A stretch of 64,000 nt of DNA from Paramecium octaurelia (Eukaryota > Ciliophora > Oligohymenophorea > Peniculida > Parameciidae): positions 62,001 through 126,000 of the forward strand of contig CAJJDP010000109.1 of the NCBI GenBank assembly GCA_905182995.1, written 5' to 3'. Each line of letters begins with the position of its first letter. The first letter of the stretch is position 1. Position numbers and translations under genes: made by a program. The notes under the pieces were generated by a model. It was not told the origin of the DNA and did not search any database. It worked only from the letters and a program-made list of their open reading frames with translations. This document shows positions 22,318 to 34,399 of this stretch, one piece after another.

Positions 22318-24594
22318 ATGGGAGCAACAGATTCGAAACCAATCACTAAGCTTTATGATCACTTCCGATAGATTAATGTTTATAACAATGGTATGTCGTA
22401 AAGTAGATGATCATAGACTTTCCTGAGTGTCAAATCCTATAGCATAAGAGAGATCCTCATCAGAAATTGATACTTCGTACTTTGAACATAACAGATGAGG
22501 TTCACTTCAAGAAGGCTGTCCAACAATACCAAGTAAGACATAAGATCAATCATTAAAATGTGCTTAATTTGAGCAATTACTTTTACCAATTCGAGTAATA
22601 ACTCTGTGGACAATTCTACAAAGTGTACTTACTTTTTGAATATCCAACGGGCAATTTGGAGTTGGTTCCAGCACTAAATGAAGCCTAATTAGTATCCTAT
22701 TTGAAACAAGCGATTACAGGATTGGCATGCATGCAAAAAAATGAGATTCCGCACAATTCACTGTAACTCAAATACCTATACCTGGTCGATGACATAATCA
22801 AAGTGACAGATCCAATGTACTTTCAACATAACACAAACTTTATGCAAGTACTCCAAAATCCAAATTGTTTGGAATGCATTTATCTATCCCCAATATTGGT
22901 GAAATCAATCCAATTAAACAATTGGTAACCAAAACACAATGAACACAAGAGCGACCTATTCACATTGGGCATGCTCTTCCTCCATTTGGCCTTAAATTAA
23001 CCAAGTTCAGATTGTTACTCCTACGAACAAGGCCTATTAATTGAAGATGTTTTGAATAGTAAACTCTAAAAATTGAGGTAGAGATATGGACAACAATTCT
23101 GCGATTGGATAACAACAATGTTAACAATCAAAGAAGATCAAAGGCCAGATTTTTTATAGATGGAATAATACATCACTAATTAATAAGTTCTGAGTAAACA
23201 CTAATACATCCCCAATGTAATTTAAAGGTAGATCATTATAGATCCTACATATTAATCCAATACTCTATAAACAATACAACAACAACATCCAACAATTGCC
23301 AACACTACTATTCAACCAAGCTTAACTCAAGTGAATAGTCTCTAATAGATTCAATCGAGAAGAGTTCAATAAGTTTAGAACATCGCACCGCTAGAATACG
23401 TTCATTAATATTCAATTAAAACTGACACTTCATAAAGAAGTCTCACTCCTTTGGGCAAAATATTAGTACCTCAATAGTAGCTGATAGTTAGAGATAATAG
23501 AGATAGTTCAGTCCCAAGACTCAGAGGATCTAGACATAGTAGTAAGGATGTTAATTAGACATACACATATGCTATTCCAACTATACCCACAGATTTATCT
23601 ATACTTAGCAACAAAAGTGGGCAGCACTAATAAATATATTTTCCTCCTAAACCTTTATCCAATAAAATGTCAAATACAAGAACAGCAACTTAGTAATAAT
23701 CCAGAATGAATTATACCACTTAATAAGCACAAGAATACCAATTCAGTAGTTAAAAGGGCAGCAATATGTAAAAGTAGGCTGCTCCAATCCAGGCTCTGCA
23801 ACCTGATAAATGTGACAGTCTACACTTCAAACAACCTAGTGAAACTATAAGCAAGTAGTCGTAATTTGATGAGAATATCGATCCTCAACCAGATGAAGAT
23901 ATCGAATAAACCACTTAAAGATAGGAATATTTCAAATTTTCTAAAATTCTTAGCGATTCAACCAATCTTCCTTAACAAATAACTGCAACATAAACTAAAG
24001 AGTTTTCATTACCATATGACATTCCTTAATTTAAGGCTGACAGTGTCAATAGACCAGAGTTTGTAGTTGAGCATTATTCAAATGGGTCACGCTATGAGGG
24101 AATGAAAGCAAATGGCATGAGACATGGATAAGGGAAGTTTTACTATCAAGATGGTGGATTGTATGATGGTGGATGGAAGGAGAACAAGATGCATGGAGAT
24201 GGTAATGAATCAATTTACATTCTCTTTTAGGCACTCTCTATTATGCAACAGGACAACCTGCCTATTAAGGACAATGGAGTGAAGATTAGTTTTAAGGTCA
24301 TGGAACTCTTTACAATGAGCACCCTTAACCATTGCAAGAATCTTTTGATTATAGAGATTTCGACAATGTTGAAGAGTATTATATAATATCCTATATGTTC
24401 CTAGTTATTGGATAAAGTATAGTGGAAATTTTGATTAAGACAACAAGGAAGGGTAGGGTACTCTCTATTTAACCAACGGAGAACGATTTGTGGGCACTTT
24501 CTAAAAAGATTTTATAAATGGTCCTGGAATATTCTATTGTATGAATGGCAAAATCATGGATGGCAGATGGATAAACAACAAACTAGTTTATTGA
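22318..24594 (+). CDS. N-myristoylated pseudokinase with C-terminal MORN repeats
   Basis: 730 residues; introns 22391-22416, 24202-24230, 24376-24404. The N-terminus MGATDSKP fits a myristoylation site (Gly2, Ser6). Residues about 55-290 have the kinase C-lobe plan (YLKQAITGLACMQKNEIPHN, HKSDLFTLGMLFLHLAL, LTIKEDQRPDFLQMEQY), but HRD reads HNS (about residue 137), DFG is TDP, and APE reads SPI, so catalysis is unlikely. A Gln/Ser/Thr-rich linker follows, then about 140 residues of MORN repeats (YEGMKANGMRHGQG, LYDGGWKENKMHGDG, FVGTFQKDFINGPG). MORN repeats bind membranes or cortical structures. A membrane-tethered scaffold is likely. Confidence 0.82.
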
Positions 24595-24757
24595 ATTATC
24601 TCATTAAAAATTTTTGCATCAACAGGATTTGATTAATTATGTTCCGATTTCTATGTTCAAATTCTCATCAATCATATTTCACACTATTTTGAAATTAAGG
24701 GAAATAGTAAATTAAGTTCTGCCTTCATAATCATTAAATATTGATTTATTTAATTTA

Positions 24758-25666
24758 ATGCAAGACCCAGAACTTTATGTTCGAAGCTTCCAAGAGGAAA
24801 TTAGCCAAAGAAACAAACGCAAATAGCCTTAGCAATATCCTGATGATTTACGATTGCATGAACGACCAAGAGTCAGAAAGATCGAGCCTCCTTCTTAGAT
24901 CATCAGCCAGTCATTGCTAAAGAATCAGAGCTATGTGTATCACAATCTACGTAATCTAGACCCGACCCTCTCAAAAATTTTACGAAACCGCTTATCAATT
25001 ATTAAATCACCAGTCCATCCGGAAGAGATCCATAGCGATACAATCATAATTTTTCGTACCTAGGGCAAGATAATATCTTTCGCAAAGAACCCTACAATCA
25101 AAATCAAAAGGATTATGCACCTCAAAGATATTCACAGCAATCTAATGAATAAAGAATAAATTACTAAAACGTAGGCAATATGCTTATCGGCTATGATAGT
25201 TAATAATAGTTAAAAACCCAAACACAATTATAAAATTAATAGATGACTCAGTCATAATTATAGAATCAATAAGCAGCAAATGCATATCCTTAATAGCAAC
25301 AAAATTATTAATACCAATAGGAATAATAATTGTAAAATTAGTAATTACAACAATAATAAATGCAATCACAATAATTACAATAATCATAACAATAACTGTC
25401 ATAATCATAATTACCACAATAATAATATTAATTGTAACCAAGTCAATCAACACAATAATATTAAACATATTAATTACCATAACAAAATAATTAACAAAAC
25501 TAGTATTTCTCTTAATAATATAATAATTATTAGGCAGGAACACCAAACACTTTCAAATTAAAAAGTGATAGCAATCATCAGCCTTTCAATTATTACGGGT
25601 ATATATCAAATCTAATTTTATAGTTCAAGAGCTTTAAAAAACTTAGACAGTACATAAATTTATTGA
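24758..25666 (+). CDS. Gln/Asn-rich low-complexity protein
   Basis: 286 residues; introns 24937-24959 (23 nt) and 25599-25623 (25 nt). The first 120 residues are basic and mixed (LRLHERPRVRKIEPPS). From about residue 130 the protein is almost all Gln with Asn, Tyr and Ser, prion-like in composition. Because CAA, TAA and TAG all code Gln, this stretch opens long false frames on both strands. No family recognised. Confidence 0.68.
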
Positions 25667-26547
25667 ATAATTTAAATTTATTATTAAAAATATCTTAGAA
25701 AAAAATATTAAATAAATACAACGACAAAGTTTGAGTAATTAAATCTAATTTTTCTTTATTTTAATTTAAATTCAAAGTTTTTTGATGGGATCTTAAGGTG
25801 AGGATTTTTAATGAAAATTTATATATAATATTATTATAAATCGAATTTCAATGACATTATTTAGAATATAGTTGATTTATTTATTGGTTTATTTACTCAA
25901 TATGATAAGGTATTAGATGAGAATACCTTTGTAACTTGATAAAATAATATCACAATATAGAGTCATAATGATTTTAAAATATAAAATTCCACACACTTTA
26001 TATATTTTTTAAATAATAAAGAAACATTATATAAATTTTATAAGATTAACTTAAAACAGTTTTAAAATTAAATAAAAAATGGGTTTTGGTTTCATCTTGT
26101 TACAAGTTTATAAATGAGAAAATCTTTTATCCAGATTTTTTTGGAATAATAACCAAATGCTTCTAGTTATTTGTAAATTTAGAACTAAAAAAACTTATTT
26201 AAAATAATTTATATATTAATTTTAGAAAGGGTTATTTAATTTATGTTAAATTTATTGATGTGGCTATTAAATAGAAATTTAATAATACTGATATATTTTT
26301 TGATAAGTAAAAATGCTAAATTTTTGTTTTTAATTTGTTAATTTTAGACTTTATAATTAAAATTAAATGATGAATAATGAGTTCTTAGACTATTAGGTAA
26401 GCAATTATATAAATGATCTTTAACAGACCTAAATCTACTTTCTGACTGAATTTAATTCAACAAATTGAGTGGGCTGTCAGAAATTTGAAACAATTATTTT
26501 TATAAAGTTAGTACTATATAAGAAATATTTATTATTATTAAATAATA
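25667..26547. other. 880 nt very AT-rich intergenic
   Basis: Homopolymer-rich, with no coding texture in any frame. It precedes the globin pair and would contain its promoter. Confidence 0.5.
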
Positions 26548-28602
26548 ATGCATAATCTTTCAACTACACCGAGATGTCCTATAAAATTTCCCACTGAGCA
26601 TATGAAATAAGATAGTAAAAGCATGACTTTTAGAGACTTCATTCAAATGTAGTCGACCAAGGACGATATGAGATTCTAAAATACAAGACGATTGTCGCCA
26701 TTATAAGGCTCTCCTATTAACTCTAAAAAGGAAAGATGGGAAAAATAGTTAAATACACTGTTACGATCTGATTAATAGAATGAGTTATTGATTAAGCATT
26801 CATCTTAATGTCAAATAGCACTGAAGGACTTCGTAAGTAAGTCCAAGAATTTTCGAAGCCAATAACAATCTCCTGCGAAAACTGCCTATCAACGATTATT
26901 AATAGGTGATTCACAAGACATAGTACTCCCTAATTCTCCTGTTCATTTTAAATTCACTCCCATCTCAACAAAAACCAAGGTATCAGGATTTGCTGGGTTA
27001 AGAAATGTACAAGATCAACTTGAACAACTAAAAAAGCCTAAAATACATTCCAGTCATAGAGAATTAAAGTAATAACCAATGACTTAGACAGAAATAATAA
27101 GCAAATTCTTTGAGACTAAATTTTAGAGAATCATAAAAACTTAGATAAAACAATATGGTTGTAATGAACTACTTGATTAACATTCAGAGACTCTTTATTC
27201 ACGTATTATTCAAGATAGATAGTTAAAGGTGAAATTCTAGGGAAAATCATTAAAGTACTTGAAGGATATTTATAAGAGCATCTTAGGAATTGGGTACACA
27301 CAGGAGATCTTGCTTGATCCATTTCGGATGAGAAGTATACATGCACCTTTGTTTATAAAAAAGGAGTAATTTATTCGATTTAAGTATCTCTTTATAAACC
27401 AATTTATGGACATGGAGACTCCAGTTGAGTTGTTGTTTAAAGGATGCTATAAATTAGAAAATTTTAAACCTTTAATCTTAAATGAGAAGAGTGATTTTGA
27501 GATATTTGGGGGAGAATTCGGAATTAATGAAATTGCTAAAATTACTTATGAAAAGATCTTTAAAGATTACACTTTAAGTCCATATTTTAAGGCAATAGAA
27601 TTAGAGGAATAAGCAGTTAAGTTTGCAAAATTATTTGCCCAATTGATTGATCATACTGAATCACCAAATTATACACTAGAAGTCTTGAGAGAAAGACATG
27701 TAAAATACAAGCTTACGCATGTTTAATTGGCCAATTTTAAGTTTTATTTATCTACTACACTTTAAAAGTTAGGAATCAGATTTAAACATATTAGAATCTT
27801 GTTAAGGAAAATGGATACATACAAATTTGCCATATTAAACAAATAATCTTTGTAAGAATGCATAGTCAGTTCTCCTGGAGGTTATAGGGAGTTCATTGAT
27901 AGTTTTGTTCGTTTATGTACAAGCGAACCAATCCTCTTTGATTTAGTGTAAAAAAGGGGGAAATAGAGATTTACTGCTCATTGTGAAAATGTTTTCCATT
28001 ATTTTTTTAGAGATAATGTCAAGTCAATTACAGATAGTGATATTGAATCGATTCATAAGAATAAAACTATAATTTCAGAAAAAGTCTTTAAGAAATTCAA
28101 AGAGAAAGCCATGCAAGCAGTAAGCAAAGTAACTAATGATCCCATTTTATTAAGCGATTTTGAAGAGGATTGGGAAGAAATCACTCCTATTCTTTTGAAT
28201 AGACCTAGGAAGACTACAATAAAATAACTTGGGGGATAACATGTGATCAATAGAATAGCATCTAAACTTGAAAATGAGATCATGCAACGACCTTTATTAT
28301 ACAAAGTATTTGAAGTAAATAGTAAAATTAAATAAGGATAATGAATCTTCTGTGGGGTAAAACTTAAAATGTAAACTCAATTTAATTCTATATGGACTCC
28401 ATTTTTACAAAAGAACAGATATTGAGGTTCTTCATAAACGATTAAGAATAAGAGAGTAACCATATTTCGAATTTTAATAAGTACTTATTTATATCAACTA
28501 TTTTTTTAGGCTATGAAAATAGTTATGTAAGATGAACCACAAAAATTATAATTTATTCTTGATGTAATAGATGACTACAAAAAACATATAGTTTTCGATT
28601 GA
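26548..28602 (+). CDS. Four-domain truncated-hemoglobin-like protein A
   Basis: 667 residues; introns 28315-28336 and 28481-28509. After a Ser/Lys-rich N-terminus (about 1-195) come four globin-sized units. Domain 2 (about 317-435) is the clearest: FEIFGGEFGINEIAKITYEK, PYFKAIE, LRERHVKYKLT. The others share the plan: an N-terminal helix ending in PLL/YSRII-type residues, a central FF/F region, then a proximal-His motif (FRMRSIHAPLFI, DIESIHKNKTII, DIEVLHKRLRI). The candidate proximal His fall at residues 265, 384, 503 and 622, exactly 119 apart. A Tyr at the B10-like position is kept in domains 1 and 2. Heme and oxygen or NO binding is inferred, not shown. Its stop is 17 nt before gene B. 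Confidence 0.75.
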
Positions 28603-28619
28603 TATAAATTTTATTATTT

Positions 28620-30467
28620 ATGATATCTGACTCTTAATAATCATTTAAGGATTTCGTATTAAATTATGCAGTTAAATAATACAGAAAGAGCAAAAAGAAT
28701 TCCCAAAATAATTATCAGGAATCCCAAAGGACTCACTTTGAATCATAAATACAGGGAATTTAAATCGAATAAAACTTGAGTTATGCTCTCAGCAACAGGC
28801 GAGTATCTAATGGAGATCCTTAAACGCATTTAAGATTCAAAGAATTATCATGCTCCAAAACAAGTCGGTCAGAATTGCCACTCTTTACTATTAAATAATG
28901 GAGTTAGAAAAAAAAACCTTCGTATATAATTCGAAATTCCTAATTGTTTAATGATGTTATTCGAAAAGCTAGTCATTAGAACTCATAGTAATAATTGATG
29001 CCTATAAAATCTTAAGATTAAATAATTAAAAGTTATCTTCAAAAGTTATCAGTGAAGCGTAAGGTGGCTCCGAAACCTTAAGGCACTGAAGATCTTCTCA
29101 ATTTTGAGGTAGATCAAATATATTTTGATATTACTCGTAAAGATACTATGCTCGCTCCAAAATTTCCTAATAAAAATCACAATGGAGTTAAACAAATTTT
29201 TAGGAATTTGTTGGCAACGGCATATGATTAATAAATGTTTTTGGATTTACCTCGTTTAAGAGTAATTCATAATGGCATGCAATTGACTCATGCTCATTTT
29301 TTTAAGTTTAAGTATCACTTTCTGAATAGGTTTATGCTTTTAAACATACCAACAGAGAAAATGTTCAATTCCTGTGAAAAAATTGAAAACATGAGGCCTT
29401 ATATATTGAATGAAGTCTTGGAATATGAGATTTATGGGGGAGAGCAAGGTATCTAAGCCATAACTAAATCCATGTATAAGAAAATCTTGTCTGATGTCAC
29501 ACTTGCACCTTACTTTGAAAAAATTGATGTGGCTACTCAAGAGATAAAATTTGCAAGATTGTTCTTTCAACTCATATATCATTTAGATTCGCCAAACTAT
29601 TCTTGTGAAACTTTAAGAGAAAGACATGTTAAGTATGCATTAACAAATGTTTAGCTCACAAATTTTAAATACTATCTTTCTTTAACTCTTTAAGAATCAA
29701 ATATTCCTTGGAAAAATATCAGACAACTATTACGCAGAATGGACATCTATAAATATGCTATAATCAATAAGAAAGATCTCTAATATTATGTGAACTAAAT
29801 TGGTTTTCATTAATTCATTGAAAGCTTCGTGAATAGCTGCTAGTAAGATACCATGCTATCAGAACTAATAATTCGCAGAGGCAAGCAAAGATTTACTGCT
29901 CACTGTTGCAATATATTCCATTACTTCTTCAGATATAACATAAAAGCTATTACTAGAGATGATCTACATTTAATACATTGCAAAAAAGCCATAATAAATG
30001 AAAGGATTTTTGAGAAACTCAAACAAAAAGCCGTCTAAGAAGTCAAACTATTAACCAATGACAACTTGATTATAGAGGATTTCAAAGAAGATTGGGATGA
30101 AATTAAGCCTATCATTCTGGGTGAAGCAAGAGGTCAATTAATAATAAATTTTGGAGAGGATTACTTGATTTCAAAAACTCAGTCGATTTTAGAGTACGAA
30201 TTTGCTCAAAGACATCTTAATTAAATATATGAGACAGAAGAAGCCAATATGAGTAAAAGTATTTTGTGCAAACTTAATTTGTTACTTTACGGAGTTAGAT
30301 TTTTTAAGAAGTAGGATTTGCAAATAATCCATAAAAGATTCAAAATAACTTACTCCTAATATTATGACTTTTAATAAAGTTTTAAAGTTGCTTTGGAGGA
30401 TTATAAAGTCTTAGATTATGTGCATTAATTAATCGAAGAATATGAGTAATTCATTGTCTCTGACTGA
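28620..30467 (+). CDS. Four-domain truncated-hemoglobin-like protein B
   Basis: 615 residues, no intron; start chosen as MISDSQQSFKDFV, in frame upstream of the conserved part. It is a tandem paralogue of protein A with the same order. Candidate proximal His are at residues 217 (PRLRVIHNG), 336 (LRERHVKYALT), 453 (LHLIHCKKAII) and 571 (LQIIHKRFKI), spaced 119, 117 and 118. Domain 2 again is the best match to truncated hemoglobins (YEIYGGEQGIQAITKSMYKK, APYFEKID). The block QRFTAHC.NIFHYFFR is shared by both proteins in domain 3. Different intron content (two versus none) means the pair is not a recent identical copy. Confidence 0.75.
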
Positions 30468-30490
30468 ACTGTTTATTATAAATTATTCAA

Positions 30491-31207
30491 TCATTTTAAA
30501 CTTTCATGTAAGAACTTTGCTGCCAAATCTAAGGCTTACTTAGCTACTTCTTAGTTATAAACTTCTGGTCTATCTTGATTACAAAATGCGTGTCCTACTC
30601 CTGGCCATATTTTCACTTACAATCTCGTATTACCTTACTATTATGCAGTTTATTCTAATCTTTTGGCATCTTAAACTGATGAGAACCCTACCATCTCATC
30701 ATTTTAACCAAATTAAGCTAAAATTGGTCCATTTGCATTTGATAATTTGAATGCACTCAAGTCACATACTCCATAAAATGGTGCAGCAGCAGATATTATT
30801 TTAGATGTTGTAATCGCTGCTAAACTAAGTGCTCCTCCCATACAAAATCCCAAAATTCCCACTTTTTGACAATGCAACTCTTCTTTTAAATAGCGTGCTG
30901 ATTCTTCTATATCAATTAAAGCCTATTTCCAATCTAATCCAGAAAGAAGATGTCCTGCATCTTCTGTATCCTTAGCTATCTTTCCTCTATACAAATCAGG
31001 CACAACACATTTGAATCCATAAGAACTCATGATATCTGCTGCTTTACAAATGGATGAATTGAGACCCCACCATTCCTAAATTACAACCAAACCATAAGGC
31101 GCAGGTGTAACATAGACTGGCAGTTTTCCACCAATTGTTCTAGTAGGATTGGCCTTTTAGTAAACTAGAGAGTATAAGAATTAAGGCCTTAAAATCTATC
31201 TTTGCAT
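30491..31207 (-). CDS. Dienelactone hydrolase family protein
   Basis: 238 residues, no intron; alpha/beta hydrolase of the carboxymethylenebutenolidase type. Catalytic triad is visible: nucleophile Cys in GILGFCMGGALS, Asp in FGQNDEMVGF and His in PGVGHAF. Also VVIQEWWGLNSS near the N-terminus, typical of the family, and a product length close to the usual 230-240. Probably cytosolic ester or lactone hydrolysis; the human relative is CMBL. It converges with globin gene B, 23 nt apart. Confidence 0.9.
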
Positions 31208-31603
31208 ATAAATTATTTTTATAATAAATTCATAATTATTCTGAAAATACTTATTTAATTCATACTTCTAAGTTACCTCACTTTATCTTTAAGGTTTTTC
31301 TAAAAATCAATTAAGTATGTCTAACTTCTGGCAAATTCCAAATTCCTCACTTGGCTCCAGCATTTAATAAATTTTTCTCTATTTGTACAAACTTCTAAAA
31401 TAGAGCTGTAATCGATAAAGATACTCCCATAACTATACTTTCTCTTAAACCTTGAATACTCCGTTCCTTTCATATATTTTGCTTCCCCCATTTATGACCT
31501 CCTAAAGTAATTCTTCCTTATATCAGAGATGGATTTGGCTACATTTAATAATTATTTATATAATGAATTTGCATAACTTAATATTTGATTAGTATCATAG
31601 CAT
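31208..31603. other. Intergenic, weak ORF only
   Basis: A minus-strand frame from ATG 31491 stays open across the hydrolase start region; it overlaps that gene in another frame, so I do not call it. Nothing else seen. Confidence 0.4.
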
Positions 31604-32241
31604 TCAGTACTTCTTTATTCCTTATTTCAAAATCTGATATCCACCATTGTTTATAGGCTCTAATTTCTATGATTGTGTTGATAGAGGTGTAGAGAAACCC
31701 TAAGATTAGGATACCATAAATTATGCATCCTATTAAGCTATCTTTTATCTATAATTTGCTAATTCCTTTGCATGTTAACTAATCATTTCTTTGATTCTCT
31801 ATTCTAATTCACTGTTCTTCTTTCTTAAATCATAAAGTTCTTTTATTGTTGAATCGTCGACCTAGGTTTAAGAATATGGTTATGATTTATCCTAGAAAAG
31901 AATTTTCTCGTATTTCTATTTATACTATTCATTCTCCTTTTCTAATTAATTAATTCGATTTCTCTGCATCTCCAACACTTATCTCAAGGCATCCTCATTT
32001 TAAAAGCGTCTAAGTTATTTCATAATGAAATATACTCAGAAACTGAATTGCTTCTTCCATCTGCTGTCTTTACTCTTTTAGTTGAGATGATATTCGTAAA
32101 TGTGTTTTTCATTTGAGAAAGTTATTACCTTTATAACTAATTTTCCTTCCTCAATAATTCATTCTCTTGTTGAGTCAATTTCACTCTTTTCTAAAGAAAC
32201 TGAATATCCTTATCCTTCTCCTTATTACTATTAGAATCCAT
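31604..32241 (-). CDS. Coiled-coil protein, 203 residues
   Basis: ATG 32241 (MDSNSNKEKDKD) to TGA 31604, one 26-nt intron in the middle (plus strand ctaagttatttcataatgaa onward, about 32011-32036). Heptad-like segments: LTQQENELLRKENQLQRQQL, then EMQRNRINQLEKENEQYKQK and LYDLRKKNSELEQRIKEM. The C-terminal 40 residues are Gln/Ser-rich. Typical of basal-body or cytoskeletal coiled-coil proteins, but nothing specific can be named. Confidence 0.65.
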
Positions 32242-32675
32242 GTTATTTTAATTAATAACTATTATTTAAAAACTCAACTAGAAATATTACATAAATAAGG
32301 AAATCACTTGAAAATCCTATCATACAAGAGTGAAACGGTAACAGGAAACAATTATATAAACAATGTTGAATTCATTAAAATATTTTCATTTAACTATATT
32401 TTGTTATTTTGGTTCTATTTTCTGTTGAAAAAAAACGAGGGGATGCTTAAATTGAGTTGCTTCTTTAATCGAGCTATCGAATTTATCTTTGCTTTATTGG
32501 ACGTAAATCCTTATTTTTCTTCTCACAGGCTTGAACCATATTAAAGCACTACTGAATTAATTCAGTCCTTTTAAATTAGATACCGTCTACTTCTACATCA
32601 GAAGGGTTGTAACCTAAACAGGCAACCTTGAAGAATTAGAACAGTTGTATCGGTGATCCTGAACATGAGATGCAA
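32242..32675. other. 434 nt intergenic
   Basis: Includes a plus-strand frame with one hydrophobic run (32308-32544), open even in the standard code but lacking any family feature. I treat it as non-coding. Confidence 0.4.
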
Positions 32676-34268
32676 TCAGTATTTAATATTATAGAGTTCC
32701 TTTTATTTCCAAAATTTACTTAACTCTAAAAATTTTATTAAATAAACTACATTCATTATCGAGAGAGCACTGTCAATTTAAACTTCCTTTGCACCTAATA
32801 ATTTTAGACCTTCCTTATCCTATTCATCTTATTTTAACAAGCTTAGCATATTGGAAGATAATTTTATCATATTTTGTTGAAATTTTTTCAGAAGATTTAT
32901 TTCTTCATTCAAAATCTTATAATCACTCCTTTAGAATTCACTCTACACCTCACATATTGATTACTATAAATTAGTTATAGATAACTTCTAATTTATGGAC
33001 TGTTTTTATATGTTTTGTTCTATGCTAGCTTAGAATTAGATCTAAGACAAATAGAGCTCATCGCTAAGTTATTTGATCTTATATTTTAAAGAATCAATTT
33101 AATTTTATTTTTCATCAATTTAAAGATCGAAATATTCTCTTAATTAACGCAACTATTCTTCAAAATAAACTAAATTTGCTGATTATTTCCTTTTTTTTTA
33201 GTTCTATTAATTTGAAATTTCATTATGTTTTACTATTTTTTGATCTTCTCCTCTTTAATCCTCTGCGTTAGAATCTTGATCGTTATTTTCCATATTTTTT
33301 ACAGTTTCTTAAACCTTCTAAAATCTTTTGGTAGCATTCCTTACTATATCTTATTACTAATTCATCAGTTCTTAGATACTGATATCATTACTCATATTTA
33401 AAATATATTTATCAAACTCATCGAGTTTTTACTTTTCATATGATGCATATTTATAAAAAAACTTCACAGGTTAGCTAATAAAAAGAGCATCATTTATCTG
33501 CCTTTATACATGATATTGTTGATAATATAATAAATATATTTCTATTGAATTCATCCTATGAGATATTTTATCATAATCTTATAATTTTATTTTAATATTT
33601 TTGATTTCTTCCTGTTGCAGTTGACCTCTTAAATTCATCTTATCTAAAGTGGAATCCTGTTTAATTTTTAGCGAAATTTTTGATAATTCCTCTTTCATTT
33701 CATTAATTTTCATTGATTCAACCAATAACTTGTTCTCTTAATGAGAAACTTAACTTATCAACTTTCTCTAGCCCTACTCAATGTCCATTTGTGATTTTTT
33801 TAGTTCCTGTAATTAAAAATTATTATTTTCATTCAATTTATTCAAGACTTATTCTATTGAAGATTTAAACAATGTATTGTTTGCCTTAGCATCCTCCAGT
33901 TCTCTTTTTGATTCTATATATTGCTTCTCTGCTTGCTTATTCAATATTGTAAATTCTTAAATTTGGTTTTTAATCAAGGAAATCTGTTATTGTTTTTCCT
34001 AAGATTATGTGATACAAAGTTTAAAATTATCTTGTAATTTATCCTCTAAAATTTACAACTTTTATTTCAATTCATTATATTTAGGTTCCATATTTTCTTT
34101 TAAAGTTGAAACTTCATTAACTTGCGCTTTATATTTTTGAGACATTTCAGTTATCAGTGTCTAATTTTTATAAAAATTATGAATGTGAGGTTCCATTAAT
34201 CTTTATATGAGAGATGTTAGCTTGTTTTCCAATTCAAAGTTTTCAAATTTATTCTAAACGTTTAACAT
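32676..34268 (-). CDS. Long coiled-coil protein, 530 residues
   Basis: Single exon from ATG 34268 to TGA 32676, exact codon multiple. Nearly continuous coiled coil: ENMEPKYNELKQKLQILEDK, KQAEKQYIESKRELEDAKAN, VYFEEQLRQLREYFDLQIDE. A run of nine A at about 33192-33200 makes frame tracking easy to lose; read exactly, the frame is intact. The frame is also open upstream of the chosen ATG with a hydrophobic stretch, so an earlier start is possible. Likely cytoskeletal. Confidence 0.7.
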
Positions 34269-34399
34269 CAGTATAAATGATATGAAAATTATATAAATAT
34301 GTTTTATAAAATAGTTTGAACTCTCACTTACTCATCATAAAAATATTATTATGATATCCTATATTGTATTATATAACTACAACTTAGTCTCCTTCAACC

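Noticed and set aside
25184..25561. Ile/Val/Met-rich and Asn-rich ORFs on opposite strands
   Set aside because: Shadows of the poly-Gln region of the gene at 24758-25666.
31207..31491. Minus-strand ORF starting MGEAKYMKGTEYSR
   Set aside because: Overlaps the dienelactone hydrolase start in another frame and has no family signal.
33180..33300. Apparent frameshift or intron in the 530-residue coiled-coil gene
   Set aside because: It came from miscounting a run of nine A; with the exact count the frame is continuous.
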